DNA of 64,000 bases from DATCDE01 sp038252405 (lineage in GTDB: Bacteria > Actinomycetota > Actinomycetes > Prado026). How positions within the stretch are numbered: the first letter of the stretch is position 1; each line of letters opens with the position of its first letter. The notes beneath the pieces are model-generated. The model worked only from the letters and a program-made list of their open reading frames with translations, searched no databases and was not told the origin of the DNA. A program made the translations under genes and the position numbers. The stretch is taken from NCBI GenBank assembly GCA_038252405.1, contig JBBSAJ010000003.1, positions 85,138-149,137 of the forward strand, written 5' to 3'. Positions 54,410 through 63,814 of the stretch are shown here, in pieces.

Positions 54410-55815
54410 CGGCGGGCCACCAGGTCGACGCCTTCGGTCCCGACCACCTCGGCGACCACGACGTCGCCGACCCGCAGCCCGGCGCCGTCCAGCACCGTGG
54501 TGGTGCCGTCGACCTCCGGACCCTGGTGCGCGGCCCGGCCCTCGACCAGCGTCGACGGGCCGTCGCCCTCGACCGACTCGACCAGGACCTCGACCTTCTC
54601 CCCGATCCGGTCCTCGGCGCGCTGCGCGGTGAGCTCCTCGACCAGTCGGGTGACCCGCTCGACCCGTTCCGCCACGGCCTCGTCGTCGAGCTTGTCGGTG
54701 AACCCCTCGGCCTCGGTGCCGTCCTCGTCGGAGTAGCCGAACACCCCCACGACGTCCAGCCGGGCGGCCTCGAGGAACCCCTCCAGCTCGGCGACGTCCG
54801 CCTGGGTCTCCCCCGGGAAGCCGACGATCACGTTCGAGCGGACGCCGGCCAGGGGGGCCAGTCCCCGGATCGAGGCGAGCAGCTCGAGGAACGCGTCGGT
54901 GCCGCCGAAGCGGCGCATCCGGCGCAGCACCGTCGCGCTGGCGTGCTGGAAGGACAGGTCGAAGTAGGGCACCACGCCAGGAGTCCCGGCCACCGCCTCG
55001 ACGAGCGAGGGTCGCAGCTCGGCCGGCTGCAGGTAGGAGACCCGGACCCGCTCGATCCCGTCCACCGCGGCCAGCTCGGGCAGCAACGTCTCCAGCAGCC
55101 GCAGGTCGCCGAGGTCCTTGCCGTAGGAGGTGGAGTTCTCGCTCACCAGGAACAGCTCGCGCACACCTTGCTCGGCCAGCCAGCGCGCCTCAGCCAGCAC
55201 GTCGGCCGGACGCCGGGACATGAACGCGCCGCGGAACGTGGGGATCGCGCAGAACGAGCAGCGCCGGTCGCAGCCGGAGGCCAGCTTGAGCGGCGCGGTC
55301 GGGCTGCCGTCGAGCCGACGGCGGACGACGGGTGGCCCGGACGCCGGACCGGTGACGGCCGCGGCCACCCGGTCGACCGGGCTGATCGGCAGCAGGGTCC
55401 GCCGATCGGTCGGGGTCGGCGCGGCCACCCTCTCACCGGCGAGCACCGCGCGCAGCCGGTCGCCGATCACCGGGTAGTCGTCGAAGCCCAGCACGGCGTC
55501 CGCCTCCGGCAGCTCGACCGCCAGCTCGGTGCCGTAGCGCTGCGCCAGGCAGCCGACCGCGACGACGGCCCTGGGTCCGCCCTCGACCTTGAGGTCGGCC
55601 GCCGCCAGTAGCGTGTCGACCGAGTCCTTCTTGGCCGCGGCGACGAACCCGCAGGTGTTGACCAGGACCGCGTCGGCGTCCGCGGCGTCGTCGACCAGGA
55701 TGAAGCCGTCCGCGGCCAGCCGACCGGCCAGCTCCTCGGAGTCCACCTCGTTGCGCGCGCAGCCGAGCGTGACGAGGGCCACGCGCTGCGGGGCAGCCGT
55801 CTCGGGGATGGGCAC
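54406..55815 (-). CDS. rimO: Ribosomal protein S12 methylthiotransferase RimO
   Basis: The 469-residue radical-SAM enzyme methylthiolates an Asp of ribosomal protein S12. Its N-terminal cluster ligands lie in TLGCARNEVDSEEL, VNTCGFV and VGCLAQRYG. The radical-SAM motif is CDRRCSFC, followed by VGFPGETQADV and a C-terminal TRAM domain. Start GTG at 55815. Together with miaB it gives the window two related methylthiotransferases. Confidence 0.95.
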   Translation of the reverse strand: MPIPETAAPQRVALVTLGCARNEVDSEELAGRLAADGFILVDDAADADAVLVNTCGFVAAAKKDSVDTLLAAADLKVEGGPRAVVAVGCLAQRYGTELAVELPEADAVLGFDDYPVIGDRLRAVLAGERVAAPTPTDRRTLLPISPVDRVAAAVTGPASGPPVVRRRLDGSPTAPLKLASGCDRRCSFCAIPTFRGAFMSRRPADVLAEARWLAEQGVRELFLVSENSTSYGKDLGDLRLLETLLPELAAVDGIERVRVSYLQPAELRPSLVEAVAGTPGVVPYFDLSFQHASATVLRRMRRFGGTDAFLELLASIRGLAPLAGVRSNVIVGFPGETQADVAELEGFLEAARLDVVGVFGYSDEDGTEAEGFTDKLDDEAVAERVERVTRLVEELTAQRAEDRIGEKVEVLVESVEGDGPSTLVEGRAAHQGPEVDGTTTVLDGAGLRVGDVVVAEVVGTEGVDLVARR

Positions 55816-55868
55816 AGGGCCAGCCTAGGTGGTGCGCGGCGCGGGACCGGACCCGCGCGGAGCCGGGC

Positions 55869-56633
55869 TCAGCCGCCGGTGAGCGGGTTGCCGGGGACGA
55901 AGCTCAGCCGGACGACCTCGCCGGTCTTGCCGGGCGAGCCGATCTCCACGCCGTTGACGTTGAGGGAGACGGCACCGGCGTTGCCGAGCACGAGCTTGAC
56001 GCTCGCCGGGTCGGTGAACACCTTGGTGGCGCCGGCCGCGACGATGCCGGTGAACGACTCGGTGCTGCCGATGGTGGCCGACAGCCAGCTCTTGCCCGAG
56101 TTGACTGTGAGCCGCACCGTCACTCCGCCGGGCAGCGCCGCGATGGCGCTGTTCGTGGGTGCGCTGCTGGGGGCCGGGGACGTGGTGGAGGAGCTGGCAG
56201 TGGGCAGCGCCGCCGAGCTGGACCCGGTCGGCTCGCCAACCGCCGTGGTCCCGCTGCTGCCGCCGCGGTTGACCAGCTGCAGGACGCCGATCACTGCGAC
56301 GACCAGCAGGGCCACGGCCATGGCCGCCGTCCAGTTCGGGCCGCGGCGCTCCGGGCGGGCCGCGGTCTCGGACTCGAACACCTCGGTGGCGCTCGGCGCG
56401 TGCGGTGCGTGCAGCCGGTCGAACTCGGCGACCAGCGGGGCCGGGTCGGCGCCCACGATGCCGGCCAGGGTGCGCAGGTGCCCGCGGGCGTAGACGTCGC
56501 CGCCGCACAGGGTGAAGTCGTCGGCCTCGATGTGCTCGATCACGGTGCGTCGCACCCGGCTGCGCTCGGCCACGTCCTCGAGCGTCATCCCCGCGGCCGC
56601 GCGGGCAGCCGCCAACTGAGCACCGATCGACAT
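55869..56633 (-). CDS. RodZ-like HTH membrane protein with DUF4115
   Basis: The 254-residue protein has an N-terminal HTH (GAQLAAARAAAGMTLEDVAE, VIEHIEADDF), one transmembrane helix (AAMAVALLVVAVIGVLQLV, about 120-140), a Ser/Thr/Pro-rich linker and an extracytoplasmic DUF4115 beta domain (VRLTVNSGKSWLSATIGS). This is the RodZ plan, linking to the cell-shape machinery in other bacteria. ATG at 56633 after GGAGGTGGC. It sits between rimO and ftsK, as in other actinomycetes. Confidence 0.85.
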   Translation of the reverse strand: MSIGAQLAAARAAAGMTLEDVAERSRVRRTVIEHIEADDFTLCGGDVYARGHLRTLAGIVGADPAPLVAEFDRLHAPHAPSATEVFESETAARPERRGPNWTAAMAVALLVVAVIGVLQLVNRGGSSGTTAVGEPTGSSSAALPTASSSTTSPAPSSAPTNSAIAALPGGVTVRLTVNSGKSWLSATIGSTESFTGIVAAGATKVFTDPASVKLVLGNAGAVSLNVNGVEIGSPGKTGEVVRLSFVPGNPLTGG

Positions 56634-56832
56634 AGCCGCCACCTCCTCCCGGGTCCTTCCTTTGGTCGACACCGGGTGACGATGACTCAACCATCAGTCA
56701 CGCTGGGTTATCGACCGTGCACCTGCGAGGGTGATGCCCCGCGCAGCCGTGCGTCAACCATGCTACGCCGCGCCCGATCATCGCCGGCAGGCGGTGATGT
56801 CCGGGATGTCCGGGATGCCCGTTCTGGACGGG

Positions 56833-59376
56833 CTATTCGCCGCGCAGGGTGAACAGAAGGCCGTCCAGCTCGTCCGGCTGGACGAGCACGTCGCGGGCCT
56901 TGGACCCCTCGGAGGGCCCGACGATGCCGCGGGTCTCCATCAGGTCCATGAGCCGGCCGGCCTTGGCGAAGCCCACTCGCAGCTTGCGCTGCAGCATGGA
57001 CGTCGAGCCGAACTGGGTGGTCACCACCAGCTCAACGGCCTGGCACAGCAGGTCGAGATCGTCGCCGACCTCCTCGTCGATCTCCTTCTTGGGCCCGGCT
57101 CCAGCCGTCACGTCCTCGCGGTAGCTGGGCTGCAGCTGAGCCTTGCAGTGCTCGACCACCTGGTGGATCTCGGTCTCGGTGACCCAGGCCCCCTGGATCC
57201 GCATCGGCTTGCTGGACCCCATGGGCAGGAACAGTCCGTCACCCTGGCCGACCAGCTTCTCGGCGCCCGGCTGGTCGAGGATGACCCGGCTGTCCGCCAG
57301 GCTGGACGTCGCGAACGCCAGCCGGCTGGGCACGTTGGCCTTGATCAGGCCGGTCACGACGTCGACGGAAGGTCGCTGGGTGGCGAGCACCAGGTGGATC
57401 CCGGCGGCCCGGGCCAGCTGGGTGATCCGCACGATCGAGTCCTCGACGTCGCGGGGGGCGACCATCATGAGGTCGGCCAGCTCGTCGACGACGATCAGCA
57501 GGTACGGGTACGGCTGGATCACCCGCTCGCTGCCCGGCAGCGGCTGCACGGCACCCGAGCGGACGGCCTTGTTGAAGTCGTCGATGTGCCGGAACCCGAA
57601 CGCCGCGAGGTCGTCGTAGCGGGCGTCCATCTCCCGGACCACCCACTGCAGCGCCTCGGCCGCCTTCTTCGGGTTGGTGATGATCGGCGTGATCAGGTGC
57701 GGCACGCCCTCGTACGCCGTGAGCTCCACCCGCTTGGGGTCGACGAGGATCAGCCGGACCTCGTCGGGGGTGGACCTCAGCAGGATCGAGGTGATCAGCG
57801 AGTTGATGCAGGACGACTTGCCCGAGCCGGTTGCCCCCGCGACGAGCAGGTGCGGCATCTTGGCCAGGTTGGCCACGACGAACCCGCCCTCGACGTCCTT
57901 GCCGAGACCGACCATGAGCATGTGGTGGTCGGAGGTCGCGACGGCCGCCCGCAGCACGTCGCCGAGGCTGACGATCTCCTTGTCTGCGTTCGGGATCTCG
58001 ATGCCGATGGCCGACTTGCCAGGGATCGGCGACAGGATCCGCACATCCGCGCTGGCCACGGCGTAGGCGATGTTCTTGCTCAGGGCGGTGACCCGCTCGA
58101 CCTTGACCGCTGGGCCGAGCTCGACCTCGTACCGGGTGACCGTCGGGCCGCGGGTGTAGCCGGTGACCTGCGCGTCGATCTCGAACTGCTCGAGCACGGT
58201 GGTGAGCCGGCCGACCACGGCGTCGCTGGCCTCGCTGCGCCGCTTGTGCACCGCCCCCGGCTTGAGCAGGTCGGGCGAGGGCAGGTGGTAGGTGACGTCA
58301 CCGGAGAGCAGCAGCTGTTCCGCGCGCGGTGGCAGCGGCGCCACCGGGGCCGGCTCGGCCGGCTTCGCGGCCGGGTGCAGCCGCACCGGCTGGGTCTCCA
58401 GCTGCTCGGCCGGCGTCTGGACCAACGGCGTCGCGTAGGCCTCCTGGCCGTTGGGCCCGGTAGCAGCGTCGTTCGCGTCCGGCCGGGCGACCCCCACCCG
58501 GCGACGCGGCCGGGACCGCTTCAGCGGCGGCTGGGTGGAGCCGTCGGTGAGGTCGAGGACGTCGGGCTGCGGCGCGGCGAGAGCCTCGGCGGGTCGGCGC
58601 AGCAGCCAGGCCTCGAGGTCGCGCAGCCGCTTCGGGATCTGGTGCACCGGGGTCGCGGTGAGCACGAGCAGGCCGAAGACCACGAGCAGCAGCAGCAGCG
58701 GGGCGGCCACGTAGGCGGACACCCCCGCGACCAGGGGCGCCGAGGCGATCCAGCCCAGCCAGCCGCCGGCGGCGCGCATGGCCGTGGCGCCGTCCGAGGG
58801 CTGCGGGGTGCCGTGGGCGACCTGCAGCAGGCCGAGGGTGCCGAGCAGCACCGCCGTCCAGCCGATCACCAGCCGCCCGGCCGGGGCGTTGCGGTCCGGG
58901 TGCCGCAGCACCCGCCAGGCCCAGCCGAGCAGCAGCAACGGCACCGCCCAGGCCAGCCATCCGGTCGCCCCGACGACGACCGCGGCGACCACACCGCCGA
59001 CCGGGCCCGGCAGCCCCCACCAGGTGACCGCGGCCGTGAGCACGGCCAGCCCGATGAGCAGCAGGCCGAACCCGTCGCGGCGGTGAGCAGGGTCGAGCTG
59101 GCCGGCACTCTCCCTGGCCCCGTGGCCGAGCCGGCGCGCGCTGCCCCCGACCAGGTGGGCGAGGCCGAGCCAGATCGCGGCCAGCCCGTGCCCGATCGCG
59201 GTGAGGAGGCGCTCCACCAGCCCGGGACCGGTGCGCCGCGGCTTGCGCGACCGGGACGCCGCCGGGGGGCGCTTGCGGGGTGCGGGCGACGTGGAGCGGC
59301 TGCGCTCGCTGCTGGACCGGCCGGTGCCCGCGGAGGTGCGCGACCGGCTCGGGCCGGCGGAGGTACGGCTGGCCAT
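56833..59376 (-). CDS. ftsK: DNA translocase FtsK
   Basis: The 847-residue protein has a basic Ser/Arg-rich N-terminus and four membrane segments (about 85-240: FGLLLIGLAVLTAAVTWWGL and others). After a linker comes the FtsK motor with Walker A GATGSGKSSCIN and Walker B LLIVVDELADLM. A C-terminal gamma winged-helix follows (AVELVVTTQFGSTSMLQRKL). It pumps DNA and clears the septum. The ATG at 59376 has no clear ribosome site, and a GTG at 59394 is possible. Upstream lies the perfect 42-bp palindrome separating it from rnj. Confidence 0.95.
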   Translation of the reverse strand: MASRTSAGPSRSRTSAGTGRSSSERSRSTSPAPRKRPPAASRSRKPRRTGPGLVERLLTAIGHGLAAIWLGLAHLVGGSARRLGHGARESAGQLDPAHRRDGFGLLLIGLAVLTAAVTWWGLPGPVGGVVAAVVVGATGWLAWAVPLLLLGWAWRVLRHPDRNAPAGRLVIGWTAVLLGTLGLLQVAHGTPQPSDGATAMRAAGGWLGWIASAPLVAGVSAYVAAPLLLLLVVFGLLVLTATPVHQIPKRLRDLEAWLLRRPAEALAAPQPDVLDLTDGSTQPPLKRSRPRRRVGVARPDANDAATGPNGQEAYATPLVQTPAEQLETQPVRLHPAAKPAEPAPVAPLPPRAEQLLLSGDVTYHLPSPDLLKPGAVHKRRSEASDAVVGRLTTVLEQFEIDAQVTGYTRGPTVTRYEVELGPAVKVERVTALSKNIAYAVASADVRILSPIPGKSAIGIEIPNADKEIVSLGDVLRAAVATSDHHMLMVGLGKDVEGGFVVANLAKMPHLLVAGATGSGKSSCINSLITSILLRSTPDEVRLILVDPKRVELTAYEGVPHLITPIITNPKKAAEALQWVVREMDARYDDLAAFGFRHIDDFNKAVRSGAVQPLPGSERVIQPYPYLLIVVDELADLMMVAPRDVEDSIVRITQLARAAGIHLVLATQRPSVDVVTGLIKANVPSRLAFATSSLADSRVILDQPGAEKLVGQGDGLFLPMGSSKPMRIQGAWVTETEIHQVVEHCKAQLQPSYREDVTAGAGPKKEIDEEVGDDLDLLCQAVELVVTTQFGSTSMLQRKLRVGFAKAGRLMDLMETRGIVGPSEGSKARDVLVQPDELDGLLFTLRGE

Positions 59377-59433
59377 GATCCTGAGGGTACCCACGAGTCA
59401 CAGCAGAACCAGTGGTCCCACGCCGATGACACG

Positions 59434-59475
59434 TGTCAGGGTGAGGACGACGTATACGTCGTCCTCACCCTGACA
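59434..59475. terminator. Perfect 42-bp palindrome, copy 2 of a dispersed element
   Basis: Two 21-bp arms meet exactly at GTA|TAC; the left arm starts TGTCAGGGTGAGGACGACG. It lies 6 bp after the rnj stop and before ftsK on the same strand, so it can terminate rnj. A variant with three mismatches sits at 34302-34345. The match between unlinked loci marks it as a repeated extragenic element. Confidence 0.85.
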
Positions 59476-59480
59476 ACTCG

Positions 59481-61160
59481 TCAGACCTCGATGACCACCG
59501 GGATGATCATGGGACGGCGGCGGTGGGTGTCCGCGACCCACTTGCCGATCACCCGGCGGATCGCCTTCTGGATCTCGAAGACGTCCGTGCCGCCCTCGCG
59601 CAGGTGGTCCTCGACCGTGGTCTGCACCTTCGGCAGCACCTCGTCGAAGACCGAGTCGTCCTCGCCGAAGCCGCGCGCGTGCAGGTCCGGGCCGCCCACC
59701 ACCTTGCCCTCGGTGAGGTCGACCACCACGACGACCGAGATGAAGCCCTCCGAGCCGAGGATCCGCCGGTCCTTCAGCGAGGTCTCGGTGACGTCGCCCA
59801 CCGAGGTGCCGTCGACGTAGACGAACCCGCACGGGACGGCGCCGGTGATCGAGGCCCGGCCGTCGACCAGGTCGATGACCACCCCGTCGTCGGCGAGCAG
59901 CACGTTCTCGCGCGGCACCCCCGTGCGCACCGCGAGGTCGGCGTTGGCCCGCAGGTGCCGCCACTCGCCGTGCACCGGCAGCACGTGCCTGGGCCGGACC
60001 AGGTTGTAGCAGTACAGCAGCTCGCCGGCCGCCGAGTGCCCGCTCACGTGGACCAGCGCGTTGCCCTTGTGCACCACGTGCGCGCCGAGGCGGGACAGCC
60101 CGTTGATCACCCGGAACACGGCGTTCTCGTTGCCGGGGATCAGCGACGACGCCAGCACCACGGTGTCACCCTCGTTGATCTTGATGGCGTGGTCGTTGTT
60201 GGCCATCCGGGACAGCGCCGCCATGGGCTCGCCCTGCGAGCCGGTGGAGACCAGCACCACCTCGTCGTCGGGCAGCGAGCTGAGCTCGTCGACCGAGACC
60301 ACGGTCTCCGGTGGGTAGGTCAGGTAGCCCAGGTCACGGGCGATGCCCATGTTGCGGACCATCGAGCGGCCGACGAAGCCGACCTTGCGCTGGTGCAGCG
60401 CCGCGGTGTCCAGCACCTGCTGGATCCGGTGCACGTGCGAGGCGAAGCTGGCCACGATGATCCGGCGCTCGGCGTTGGTGAAGACGGCGTCCAGGACCGG
60501 CTGGATGTCCCGCTCGGTGCGCACGAACCCAGGCACCTCGGCGTTGGTGGAGTCGACGAGGAACAGGTCGACGCCCTCCTCCGCGAGCCGGGCGAAGGCG
60601 CGCAGGTCGGTGATCCGGCCGTCCAGCGGCAGCTGGTCCATCTTGAAGTCGCCGGTGTGCAGCACCAGCCCCGCGGGGGTGCGGATCGCAACGGCCAGGC
60701 CGTCCGGGATCGAGTGGTTGACCGCGACGAACTCCAGCCCGAACGGGCCGATCTGCTCGGTCTGCCCCGCCTTCACCTCATGGGTGTAGGGCTTGATCCG
60801 GTGCTCACGCAGCTTGGCCTCGATGAACGCCAGGGTCAGCCGGGAGCCGATGAGCGGAATGTCCGGCTTCTCCCGCAGCAGGTACGGGACGGCGCCGATG
60901 TGGTCCTCGTGGCCGTGGGTGAGGACGACGGCCTCGACGTCGTCCAGCCGGTCCCGGATGAAGTCGAAGTCCGGCAGCACGAGGTCGATGCCGGGCTGGT
61001 GCTCCTCGGGGAACAGCACCCCGCAGTCGACGATGAGCAGCCGGCCGGCGTACTCGAAGACCGTCATGTTGCGGCCGACCTCGCCGAGGCCGCCCAGGGC
61101 GACGACCCGGAGGCCGCCGTCCGGGAGCGCCGGCGGCAGGCCAAGCTCGGGGTGCGTCAC
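59481..61160 (-). CDS. rnj: Ribonuclease J
   Basis: The 559-residue metallo-beta-lactamase/beta-CASP RNase has the zinc motif THGHEDHIGA with His82, His84, Asp86 and His87. GDFKMDQLP and STNAEVPGFVRTE follow, and the beta-CASP region has VHVSGHSAAGEL. It combines 5'-3' exonuclease and endonuclease activity in mRNA and rRNA processing. The GTG at 61160 overlaps the dapA stop (GTGA). The dapA-rnj pair is conserved in actinobacteria. Confidence 0.96.
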   Translation of the reverse strand: MTHPELGLPPALPDGGLRVVALGGLGEVGRNMTVFEYAGRLLIVDCGVLFPEEHQPGIDLVLPDFDFIRDRLDDVEAVVLTHGHEDHIGAVPYLLREKPDIPLIGSRLTLAFIEAKLREHRIKPYTHEVKAGQTEQIGPFGLEFVAVNHSIPDGLAVAIRTPAGLVLHTGDFKMDQLPLDGRITDLRAFARLAEEGVDLFLVDSTNAEVPGFVRTERDIQPVLDAVFTNAERRIIVASFASHVHRIQQVLDTAALHQRKVGFVGRSMVRNMGIARDLGYLTYPPETVVSVDELSSLPDDEVVLVSTGSQGEPMAALSRMANNDHAIKINEGDTVVLASSLIPGNENAVFRVINGLSRLGAHVVHKGNALVHVSGHSAAGELLYCYNLVRPRHVLPVHGEWRHLRANADLAVRTGVPRENVLLADDGVVIDLVDGRASITGAVPCGFVYVDGTSVGDVTETSLKDRRILGSEGFISVVVVVDLTEGKVVGGPDLHARGFGEDDSVFDEVLPKVQTTVEDHLREGGTDVFEIQKAIRRVIGKWVADTHRRRPMIIPVVIEV

Positions 61161-62056
61161 AGGTCGACGCCTCCGGCCCGAAGGTCGGCTCGCAGCTGGG
61201 CGCGCTCCGCGTCGGTGGCCGGCAGCAGCGGCAGCCGCGGCGGCCCTCCTCCGGCTCGGCCGAGCAGGTCCAGCCCGGCTTTGACCATGATCACTCCCTG
61301 GGTTCGGGTCATGATGCCGACGGTGACGGGGACCATCGCCGCGTTGGTCGCGCGGGCCCCTTCGACGTCGCCGGCGAAGTAGGCGGCGGCCATCGCGGCC
61401 AGCCGGTCGGCCACCAGGTGGCCGGTGACGCTGACGAAGCCGACCGCCCCGACGGCGAGCAGCGGCAGGTTGAGGGTGTCGTCGCCGGAGTAGTACACGA
61501 GGTCGCTGGACGCCATCACCCGCTGAGCGGCGAACAGGTCGCCCTTGGCGTCCTTGTTGGCCACGATCCGCGGGTGCTCGGCCAGCCGCAGCAGCGTCTC
61601 GGTGGCGATCGGCAGGCCGGTGCGCCCCGGGATGTCGTACAGCATCATCGGCAGGCCGGTGGCGTCGGCCACCGCCGTGAAGTGCGCGAGCAGCCCCGAC
61701 TGCGGCGGCTTGTTGTAGTACGGCGTCACCACGAGCAGGGCGTGCGCGCCGACCTTCTCGGCGTCGTGCGCGAGCTCGACCGTGTGCCGGGTGTCGTTCG
61801 TGCCGACCCCGGCGACGACGGTGGCCCGGTCACCGACCGCCTCGAGGACGACGCGCAGCAGGGCGTTCTTCTCGGCGTCCGTGGTGGTCGGGGACTCACC
61901 GGTGGTGCCGTTGACGACCAGGCCGTCGTTGCCGAGGTCGACCAGGTCGGTGGCCAGCTGGGCGGCGGCGGCCAGGTCCAGCTCGCCGTCCGGGCGGAAC
62001 GGCGTGACGATGGCGGTGAGCACCCGCCCGAACGGTGCGGTCGTGGTCGCAGGCAT
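61157..62056 (-). CDS. dapA: 4-hydroxy-tetrahydrodipicolinate synthase
   Basis: The 299-residue aldolase-fold enzyme condenses pyruvate with aspartate semialdehyde in lysine/DAP synthesis. The Schiff-base Lys168 lies in VANKDAKGD, Tyr140 in MMLYDIPGRTG, and the TTGE motif at 51-54. Start ATG at 62056 (MPATTTAPFGR). A GTG at 62101 would add 15 residues and lacks a better ribosome site. It is encoded between thyX and rnj on one strand. Confidence 0.95.
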   Translation of the reverse strand: MPATTTAPFGRVLTAIVTPFRPDGELDLAAAAQLATDLVDLGNDGLVVNGTTGESPTTTDAEKNALLRVVLEAVGDRATVVAGVGTNDTRHTVELAHDAEKVGAHALLVVTPYYNKPPQSGLLAHFTAVADATGLPMMLYDIPGRTGLPIATETLLRLAEHPRIVANKDAKGDLFAAQRVMASSDLVYYSGDDTLNLPLLAVGAVGFVSVTGHLVADRLAAMAAAYFAGDVEGARATNAAMVPVTVGIMTRTQGVIMVKAGLDLLGRAGGGPPRLPLLPATDAERAQLRADLRAGGVDL

Positions 62057-62101
62057 GACTTGGAGGTTACCGCCGCGCGCGGCCGGCGGGCCGTGACGCA
62101 C

Positions 62102-63814
62102 TCACGGGCTGACCCGGCCGTTGGTCTGGAACGCAGCGTGGGTCAGCGGCATCAGCCGGGCCCACTCGTCCTCCATCTTCTCGGCCACCATCTCGATCTC
62201 GCGCTGCGGGAAGGACGGGAAGTGGGAGTCCGGCCGCTTGGTGCGCAGGCTCAGGAAGTTCATCAGAGAGCGGGCGTTCATGGTCACGTACATCGAGGAG
62301 TAGGTCGCCACCGGCAGCACACCGCGGGCGACCTCGCGGGCCACGCCGGCGTCGAGCATCTCAAGGTAGGACCGGTAGGCCTCGGTGCACGAGCGCTTGG
62401 TCGCCTCGACGACGACGTCGTGCTGCTCCGGCGTCCCGTCCACGAAGTCGTAGGCGCCCGGCTTGCCCTGCTGGATCAGCTTGCGCTCGGGGGCCGGCAG
62501 GTAGAACACCGGTCGCAGCTGGCGGTAACGGCCGCTCTCCTCGTTGTAGGAGGCGATCCGGTGCCGCATGAACTCACGGAAGACGAAGATCGGTGCCTGC
62601 ACATAGAACGTCATCGAGTTGTGCTCGAACGGCGTGTTCCCGCACCACATCGGCTTGCCGTTGCGGCGCACGTAGAGGGTGCCGTTCGGAACGGTGACGC
62701 AGTAGACCATCCCCCGGTACTGCTCCACGGTCACCTGGCGAGACCGCGCCTCCGTCGTCCAGCCCACCCGCGGCCGCAGGTTGCGCTCCCGGTAGAACGT
62801 CACCTGGTACCGGGGCTTGCGGCCGAGGTGTCCGTCGCCGGGCCGGCTGGGGTGCGGGTGAACGGTGGCCGCACGACTGACCTTCACCGCGAGCTCCTGG
62901 AGCTGACCCGCGAGCACCTCGCTGGTGGTGGAGTAGGACTCCTTGCCCGTCGCGGACACCGTTCCGTCGGAGTTCATCAGGCCGTCCAGCAGCTCGGCGA
63001 GGGACTCGCCGGGGTGGTCGAGCACCTCGCCAGGGATGACCTTCGATCCGTCGTCCGCGTAGCACTTCTTGGCCAACAGCCGGAACTCCTCGTCAGCGAG
63101 GAGGTAGAAACGGTCGCCGCTCTCGGTCAGCCCGAAGCCGGCACGGGCGGCCTGCGCCCGCAGAAAGCTGATCTCTTGCTCCTTGCGCAACCGGAAGGTG
63201 GGGGTCCCGCCATCGCTGGAGCCGTCTCCGATGAAGAAGCCCAGCAGCGCGAGCACGCCCTCGCGGTAGCCGGCGCGCCATTCTTCGCCGTCGTACCGGC
63301 CGCCGCCCATGAGCATCCGGTGGCTCGCCTCGAGCAGCTCATGGGCCGGAAGCAGCTCCCAAGCCTCCCGATGGGACTGGCGTCGGCGGCGGGCCAGCAT
63401 CCGGTGGTCAGGGGTGACCAGCAGGTCGACGTGGTTCATCGAGATCCGGACCATGGGGCCGTTGATCTCCTTGGCCACCAGCCGCTCGGCCCCCTGCCAC
63501 TGGATCCGGCCGTCCTGGCTCAGGGTGAGGAAGGTCTCCTCGCCGGTGACGTCCGGCCAGCGCTTCCAGCCGTCGCCGGTGAGCACCTCGGTCTCAGCGT
63601 CGTAGCAGCCGTGCCGGTCCCTCATCAGGTAGTTGATCAAGCCCTTGGAGCGCACGGCGTCGGCGCCGACGTCCTCGAGGGACTGCTCGCCCTTGGTGGA
63701 CACCCGGGCGGCAAACAGGACGTCCGAGTCGGACGCGGCCGCCTTGACCAGCTCGACCGTGACGTCGCTGCGGAACTGGATGGCGTCCAGGGTCTCGTCT
63801 GGTTCGGCTGGCAC
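62102..63814 (-). CDS. thyX: FAD-dependent thymidylate synthase ThyX, intein-interrupted
   Basis: The 570-codon precursor contains a 246-residue ThyX split by a 324-residue intein. Extein part 1 (residues 1-69) ends INYLMRDRHG. Part 2 (394-570) begins TPFEHNSMTFYV and carries the ThyX signature RHRIASYNEESGRY. Rejoined, RHG-TPFEHNS is the normal ThyX core. ThyX methylates dUMP using FAD, NADPH and methylene-THF. The GTG at 63814 follows AGAGGGGATG. A thyA gene is not in the window, so thymidylate supply may depend on splicing. Confidence 0.95.
   Translation of the reverse strand: MPAEPDETLDAIQFRSDVTVELVKAAASDSDVLFAARVSTKGEQSLEDVGADAVRSKGLINYLMRDRHGCYDAETEVLTGDGWKRWPDVTGEETFLTLSQDGRIQWQGAERLVAKEINGPMVRISMNHVDLLVTPDHRMLARRRRQSHREAWELLPAHELLEASHRMLMGGGRYDGEEWRAGYREGVLALLGFFIGDGSSDGGTPTFRLRKEQEISFLRAQAARAGFGLTESGDRFYLLADEEFRLLAKKCYADDGSKVIPGEVLDHPGESLAELLDGLMNSDGTVSATGKESYSTTSEVLAGQLQELAVKVSRAATVHPHPSRPGDGHLGRKPRYQVTFYRERNLRPRVGWTTEARSRQVTVEQYRGMVYCVTVPNGTLYVRRNGKPMWCGNTPFEHNSMTFYVQAPIFVFREFMRHRIASYNEESGRYRQLRPVFYLPAPERKLIQQGKPGAYDFVDGTPEQHDVVVEATKRSCTEAYRSYLEMLDAGVAREVARGVLPVATYSSMYVTMNARSLMNFLSLRTKRPDSHFPSFPQREIEMVAEKMEDEWARLMPLTHAAFQTNGRVSP
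62636..63607 (-). other. Intein in ThyX with LAGLIDADG endonuclease
   Basis: Residues 70-393 of the precursor form a full-size intein. It begins CYDAETEVLTGDGWK (Cys1, block A), then VTPDHRM (block B, TxxH). LAGLIDADG-type repeats are LLGFFIGDGSSDG and LLDGLMNSDGTV. Block F is GMVYCVTVPNGTLYV, and the end is MWCGN. The terminal pair is Gly-Asn rather than the usual His-Asn, and the first downstream extein residue is Thr. Both are tolerated in some inteins but are not typical. Confidence 0.93.
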
